NCBI GenBank assembly: GCA_965226755.1
Contig: CBDDDT010000003.1
Location: forward strand, 2,294,001 to 2,358,000
Source of the DNA: Bog-113 sp965226755
GTDB lineage: Bacteria; Acidobacteriota; Terriglobia; Bryobacterales; Bryobacteraceae
DNA length: 64,000 bases
Direction: 5' to 3'
This document shows, piece by piece, positions 60,489-64,000 of this stretch; within the stretch, counting starts at the first letter, position 1; every line of letters begins with the position of its first letter. The notes beneath the pieces were generated by a model. It did no database searches. It was given only the letters and a program-made list of their open reading frames with translations, and was not told the origin of the DNA. A program made the position numbers and the translations under genes.

Positions 60489-62386
60489 TGGGCCGGATCC
60501 GCGTACTCTCGGATCACGTCGCGAATAAGATCGCCGCCGGCGAAGTGGTGGAGCGCCCGGCCTCGGTCGTCAAAGAACTGCTCGAAAATTCGCTCGATGC
60601 CGGATCCACCAGCATTCGGATAGAAATTGAAAACGCGGGCCGCCGCCTGATCCGCATCGCGGACAACGGCTGCGGAATGCTCCGCGACGACGCGCTGCTC
60701 GCCTTCGAACGCCACGCCACCAGCAAGCTCAGCGACGTGAAAGACCTGCTCTCTATCGCCACTCTCGGGTTTCGCGGCGAAGCGCTGCCGTCCATCGCCG
60801 CCGTGTCCCGCCTCGTTCTGGAAACCCGCGCGCCGGAGGAGCAGACTGGTACGCGCGTCGAAATCGCCGGCGGCAAGATGCTCAGTTGCGACGAAGTCGC
60901 GCAAAGCCGCGGGACCGTCATCACCGTCCGCGACCTGTTCTTCAACGTTCCCGCGCGCAAGAAGTTTCTTCGCTCCGATCAAACCGAACTGGCGCATGTC
61001 GCATCCCTCGCCACTCACTACAGCCTGGCGCATCACGATAAAGCCTTCGAGCTGCGCGACGGCGCCCGTGAACTCCTCAACGTCGAACCTGTCCTCACTC
61101 TCGAAGACCGCGTCTTTCAGGTCTTCGGCAGCCAGATCCTGGCGGATCTGATCGAGGTCGCTCGGCGCGAGCGCGTGCTGCAACTTGATCCCGGCGAGCC
61201 TCCGCTCCCCTTCGCGCTGCGCGGTTTCGTCTCGCGCCCGCAAGTGCAGAAGAACAACCGCAATTCCATCTACATCTTTGTCAACGGCCGGCTCATTCGC
61301 GATCGCTTGCTCCTCCATGCCATCTCGGCCGCCTACTACAACCTGATCCCAGGCCAATGCTTTCCCTTCGCTCTTCTATTCCTCGAGTGCGACCCGCAAA
61401 GCGTGGATGTCAACGTCCATCCTTCAAAGACCGAAGTGCGCTTTCGCCAGCAGAGTTTTGTGCATGACTTCGTGCGCGAAGCCCTCCGTGAACAGCTCAT
61501 GGAATCCCGCCCCGCACCGTCGTTTCGCGTAAGCCCCGTCGCGCAGCCCGCGGCGGAGCTGCCGTACTCGGAGTTTTCGCAGTCGCTCGACAATATGCCG
61601 GCGCAGCCTGCGGACGAGGCGCCTGTTTTCACTCTCCGCGCCCCCAGCGCGCCCGCGCCGCGTCTCGATTTTTATGACGCCCCGCCCATCGCGCCCACCG
61701 CCCCTGGCGACGCACCCTCCGCCCGGACCCTGAAGTTGCCCGTCCCCGACACCCACGGGGCATTCCCCATCGACGCGCTTCCCGATGCGCCCGCCTCGCT
61801 CGTGCATCTGGGCGACCTTCGTCCGCTCGGCCAGCTGCATGACAGCTTCATCCTCGCCGCCGGTCGCGACGGTCTGTGGATCGTCGATCAGCACGTGGCC
61901 CATGAACGCATTCTCTTCGAGAAGCTCCTCGCCGCCCGCGCCGCCGGTCGCGTCGAAGTCCAGCGGCTCCTCATGCCGTTGATTGTGCAACTCACCCCCG
62001 GCCAGCAGATCGAGTACGCGCGCATCGAAAGCGAGCTCGCCGCCAACGGTTTCGAAACCGAGCCCTTCGGCAATCGCACGATCGCCATCAAAGCCGCCCC
62101 CGCCGCCATCGGCCCAGCGGAACTGGAACGTGTCCTTTTCGAAATCCTCGAGATCGCGGAAACCGAAGCGCGCCACGTTTCGCTCGATGACCTGCGCCGC
62201 GCCATTGCCGCTTCTCTCGCCTGCCGCGCCGCCATCAAGATCAACACGCACCTGGATCCCGCCAAGATGGAATACCTGCTCCGGGAGCTTTCCCGATGCG
62301 AGTTCCCCATGGCTTGCCCTCACGGCCGCCCGGTTGCGCTCCAATATTCCACCAAGGAGATCCTGAAAGCCTTCCATCGGATCTGA
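60488..62386 (+). CDS. mutL: DNA mismatch repair protein MutL
   Basis: 632 residues. The N-terminal GHKL ATPase has KIAAGEVVERPASVVKELLENSLDAGST, RIADNGCGM, RHATSKL and LGFRGEALPSI. A Pro/Ala linker precedes the C-terminal dimerisation domain. The metal-dependent nicking motif is present in the form DQHVAHERILFE (usual Ala is Val), with SLACRAAIKI and MACPHGRPVAL. So it is the endonuclease-active kind used where MutH is lacking. No mutS in view. It starts on the last base of the amidohydrolase stop. Confidence 0.95.
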   Translation: MGRIRVLSDHVANKIAAGEVVERPASVVKELLENSLDAGSTSIRIEIENAGRRLIRIADNGCGMLRDDALLAFERHATSKLSDVKDLLSIATLGFRGEALPSIAAVSRLVLETRAPEEQTGTRVEIAGGKMLSCDEVAQSRGTVITVRDLFFNVPARKKFLRSDQTELAHVASLATHYSLAHHDKAFELRDGARELLNVEPVLTLEDRVFQVFGSQILADLIEVARRERVLQLDPGEPPLPFALRGFVSRPQVQKNNRNSIYIFVNGRLIRDRLLLHAISAAYYNLIPGQCFPFALLFLECDPQSVDVNVHPSKTEVRFRQQSFVHDFVREALREQLMESRPAPSFRVSPVAQPAAELPYSEFSQSLDNMPAQPADEAPVFTLRAPSAPAPRLDFYDAPPIAPTAPGDAPSARTLKLPVPDTHGAFPIDALPDAPASLVHLGDLRPLGQLHDSFILAAGRDGLWIVDQHVAHERILFEKLLAARAAGRVEVQRLLMPLIVQLTPGQQIEYARIESELAANGFETEPFGNRTIAIKAAPAAIGPAELERVLFEILEIAETEARHVSLDDLRRAIAASLACRAAIKINTHLDPAKMEYLLRELSRCEFPMACPHGRPVALQYSTKEILKAFHRI

Positions 62387-62431
62387 AATATGGCTTGTGG
62401 TAATCTGAAATTTCCGTAAATCGCAGCACAT

Positions 62432-63199
62432 ATGCCCGCTCGTGTGAGCGAAGCCCTCATCTTGCAAACATATCCACTAAAAGAGTCGGATCTGATTGTC
62501 AGCTTCTTTACCAGAGATGCGGGCAAATTGCGCGGCGTGGCGAAGCGGGCGAGGCGCCCGAAAAGCTCTTTTGGCGCCGGTCTTGAGCGCCTGTCTCACA
62601 TCAAAATGGCTTACTTCGAGCGGGAGAACCGCGAACTGGTCAACCTTGACTCCTGCGACCTCCTGGAAAGCCAATTCGCTTTGCTGTCCGATTACGCCGC
62701 GGCTGTTTCGCTCGACTACTTCGCCGAGATCTCCGAACAGATCCTTCCCGCCCACGAGCCCAACGAGAAGTATTTTCGCCTGCTCCTCGCCGTGCTCGAA
62801 CATATCCGCGCGGGCTCTCCATTCGCCGTCTGGCGCGCCGTTACCTACTTCACCTTGTGGGCGGTCAAACTAGCCGGCCTGCTCCCCGAGCTGCATGCAT
62901 GCCTTTCCTGCGGGGCGTGGCTCGAAGATCCGGATGCGCCCGAGCGCGCCTTCTTCCATCGTGGAACGCACGGCCTATTGTGTTCCGGCTGCAGGGCTTC
63001 TATTGGCGGGCGTGACACGTGGGAGCTGAGCCTGGAATCACGAACCATCGTCCATGCCATGCTCCGCCATCCCGTCTCCGGGATCGGCCTCGCCTGGGCG
63101 CGCGAAACCGCCTCCGATCTCCGCCGCCTCCTCCACCAACAAATCGAGACCCAGATCGAGCGCCGCCTCATCACCGTCCCCGTTCTGGAGGCCGCGTAG
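62432..63199 (+). CDS. recO: DNA repair protein RecO
   Basis: 255 residues, RecFOR recombination mediator that binds single-stranded DNA and RecR. Seen: VSEALILQTYPLKESDLIVSFFTRDAGKLRGVAKRARRPKSSFGAGLERLS (OB fold), the helical middle, and a C-terminal Zn site with LSCGAWLED and LLCSGCRAS. Normal length. The ATG follows 45 bases after mutL. Confidence 0.93.
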   Translation: MPARVSEALILQTYPLKESDLIVSFFTRDAGKLRGVAKRARRPKSSFGAGLERLSHIKMAYFERENRELVNLDSCDLLESQFALLSDYAAAVSLDYFAEISEQILPAHEPNEKYFRLLLAVLEHIRAGSPFAVWRAVTYFTLWAVKLAGLLPELHACLSCGAWLEDPDAPERAFFHRGTHGLLCSGCRASIGGRDTWELSLESRTIVHAMLRHPVSGIGLAWARETASDLRRLLHQQIETQIERRLITVPVLEAA

Positions 63200-63206
63200 C
63201 TCCCCC

Positions 63207-64000
63207 ATGCATTCGTTCCAGGACATCATCTTCCGGTTGAAACAGTATTGGGCTGAGCGCGGTTGCACCATCCAGGAACCTCTCGATCTTGAAGTCGGCG
63301 CCGGCACCATGTCACCCGAAACCTTCCTTCGCGTGCTTGGCCCCCGGCCGCATCGGGTCGCCTACGTCCAGCCCAGCCGCCGTCCCGCCGACGGCCGCTA
63401 CGGCGAAAACCCCAATCGCCTCTACAAGCACCAGCAGCTCCAGGTGATCCTGAAGCCCGCGCCCGATGACGTCATCGATCAGTATCTCGGCAGCCTCGCC
63501 GCCATCGGCATCGACCTGAAGCAGCACGACATCAAGCTGGAAGAAGACAACTGGGAAGCGCCGACCCTGGGCGCGTGGGGCGTCGGCTGGCAAGTCATGC
63601 TCGACGGCCTCGAAATCACGCAGTTTACCTACTTCCAGCAGTGCGGCGGAATCGATCTCGAAGTCGTTCCCGCCGAAATCACCTATGGCCTGGAACGCCT
63701 CACCGCCTTTCTGCAGGTGCGCGACAGCGTCTATGACATCGAATGGACCGCCGGCTCTTCCTACCGCGACGTCCGCTTCAATGACGAACTGCAATACTCC
63801 GTTTACAACTTCGAACTGGCTGACGTGGAGACTCTCTGGAAGCTGTTCAACCTGCACGAAGCGGAAGCCCGGCGTCTGATCGATCTGTATGCGAAGTATG
63901 AGCCCAAACACCGCTTCCCGGTGCTGCCCGCTTACGATCATGTTTTGAAATGCAGTCATCTCTTCAACACGCTCGACGCGCGCGGAGCCATCAGCGTGAC
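63207..64000 (+). CDS. glyQ: Glycyl-tRNA synthetase alpha subunit, 3' end outside window
   Basis: Alpha subunit of the alpha2-beta2 (bacterial) glycyl-tRNA synthetase. The first 264 residues are visible, of about 300: FQDIIFRLKQYWAERGCTIQEPLDLEVGAGTMSPETFLRVLGP, RRPADGRYGENPNRLYKHQQLQVILKPAPDD, LGAWGVGWQVMLDGLEITQFTYFQQCGGIDL (active site) and PAEITYGLERLTAFLQ. The reading frame is open at the last base. Starts seven bases after recO. Confidence 0.95.
   Translation, partial: MHSFQDIIFRLKQYWAERGCTIQEPLDLEVGAGTMSPETFLRVLGPRPHRVAYVQPSRRPADGRYGENPNRLYKHQQLQVILKPAPDDVIDQYLGSLAAIGIDLKQHDIKLEEDNWEAPTLGAWGVGWQVMLDGLEITQFTYFQQCGGIDLEVVPAEITYGLERLTAFLQVRDSVYDIEWTAGSSYRDVRFNDELQYSVYNFELADVETLWKLFNLHEAEARRLIDLYAKYEPKHRFPVLPAYDHVLKCSHLFNTLDARGAISV

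Overview
The window looks like chromosomal DNA from a Gram-negative, GC-rich Acidobacteriota member, most likely of the Solibacter/Bryobacter group. Pointers are a VWFA protein of the acidobacterial expansion type (53290-54234), a small CxxC protein of a kind I associate with that phylum, BshC without other bacillithiol genes, HldD (LPS heptose), a POTRA protein, and MurE with the meso-DAP motif DNPR. The phylum call rests on family recognition, not on a search. I saw no rRNA, tRNA, CRISPR array, insertion sequence or phage gene. Coding density is very high, many genes overlap by 1-20 bases, and GTG and TTG starts are common.

Layout. 1-6.1 kb: a ROK sugar kinase cut by the window edge, a DUF4126-like membrane protein, hldD, a deoxyhypusine-synthase-like enzyme, then an unknown polytopic membrane protein abutting an acyltransferase-3 protein (probable envelope glycan modification). 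6.1-9.7 kb, minus strand: a three-gene operon with ATGA overlaps encoding a ThuA-like protein, a triheme cytochrome c and a PQQ-type quinoprotein, all with export signals, which suggests a periplasmic oxidation chain. 9.8-17.9 kb: a GarR/HIBADH-type dehydrogenase, then dxr behind a strong promoter and a structured leader, rseP, bshC, an HpcH/HpaI aldolase, an M28 peptidase and a CPBP protease. 18-22.8 kb: a POTRA-only exported protein divergent from lpdA-lipB-E2. 22.8-25.7 kb: a CxxC protein, a cytochrome c/copper-monooxygenase-like protein and a HEAT-repeat protein.

26-42.2 kb is a complete-looking division and cell wall (dcw) cluster: mraZ, rsmH, ftsL-like, ftsI (with PASTA), murE, murF, mraY, murD, ftsW, murG, murC, ftsQ, ftsA, ftsZ. 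murB and ddl are absent. After a metallo-hydrolase and a small unknown protein comes the most unusual part, 43.7-52.1 kb: an FHA protein, a 31-residue one-helix membrane peptide, a PP2C phosphatase with a predicted extracytoplasmic beta-helix, a membrane Ser/Thr kinase with a degenerate glycine loop, a 1085-residue natural fusion of a RodA-type SEDS glycosyltransferase to a class B PBP transpeptidase, and a second FHA protein, all tightly coupled. It parallels the actinobacterial fhaA-fhaB-pstP-rodA-pbpA-pknA-pknB operon, but the sensor domains differ and the synthase pair is fused. I propose it as a phospho-signalling module controlling wall elongation beside the division genes.

52.1-64 kb: a YbgC-type thioesterase, a MoaD-MoaE fusion, the VWFA protein, an Hfq-like Sm protein, an inositol-monophosphatase-family enzyme, a nucleoside salvage run (pyrimidine phosphorylase, NupC, purine phosphorylase, cytidine deaminase, an apparently exported amidohydrolase), mutL, recO and the 5' part of glyQ, which runs off the end.
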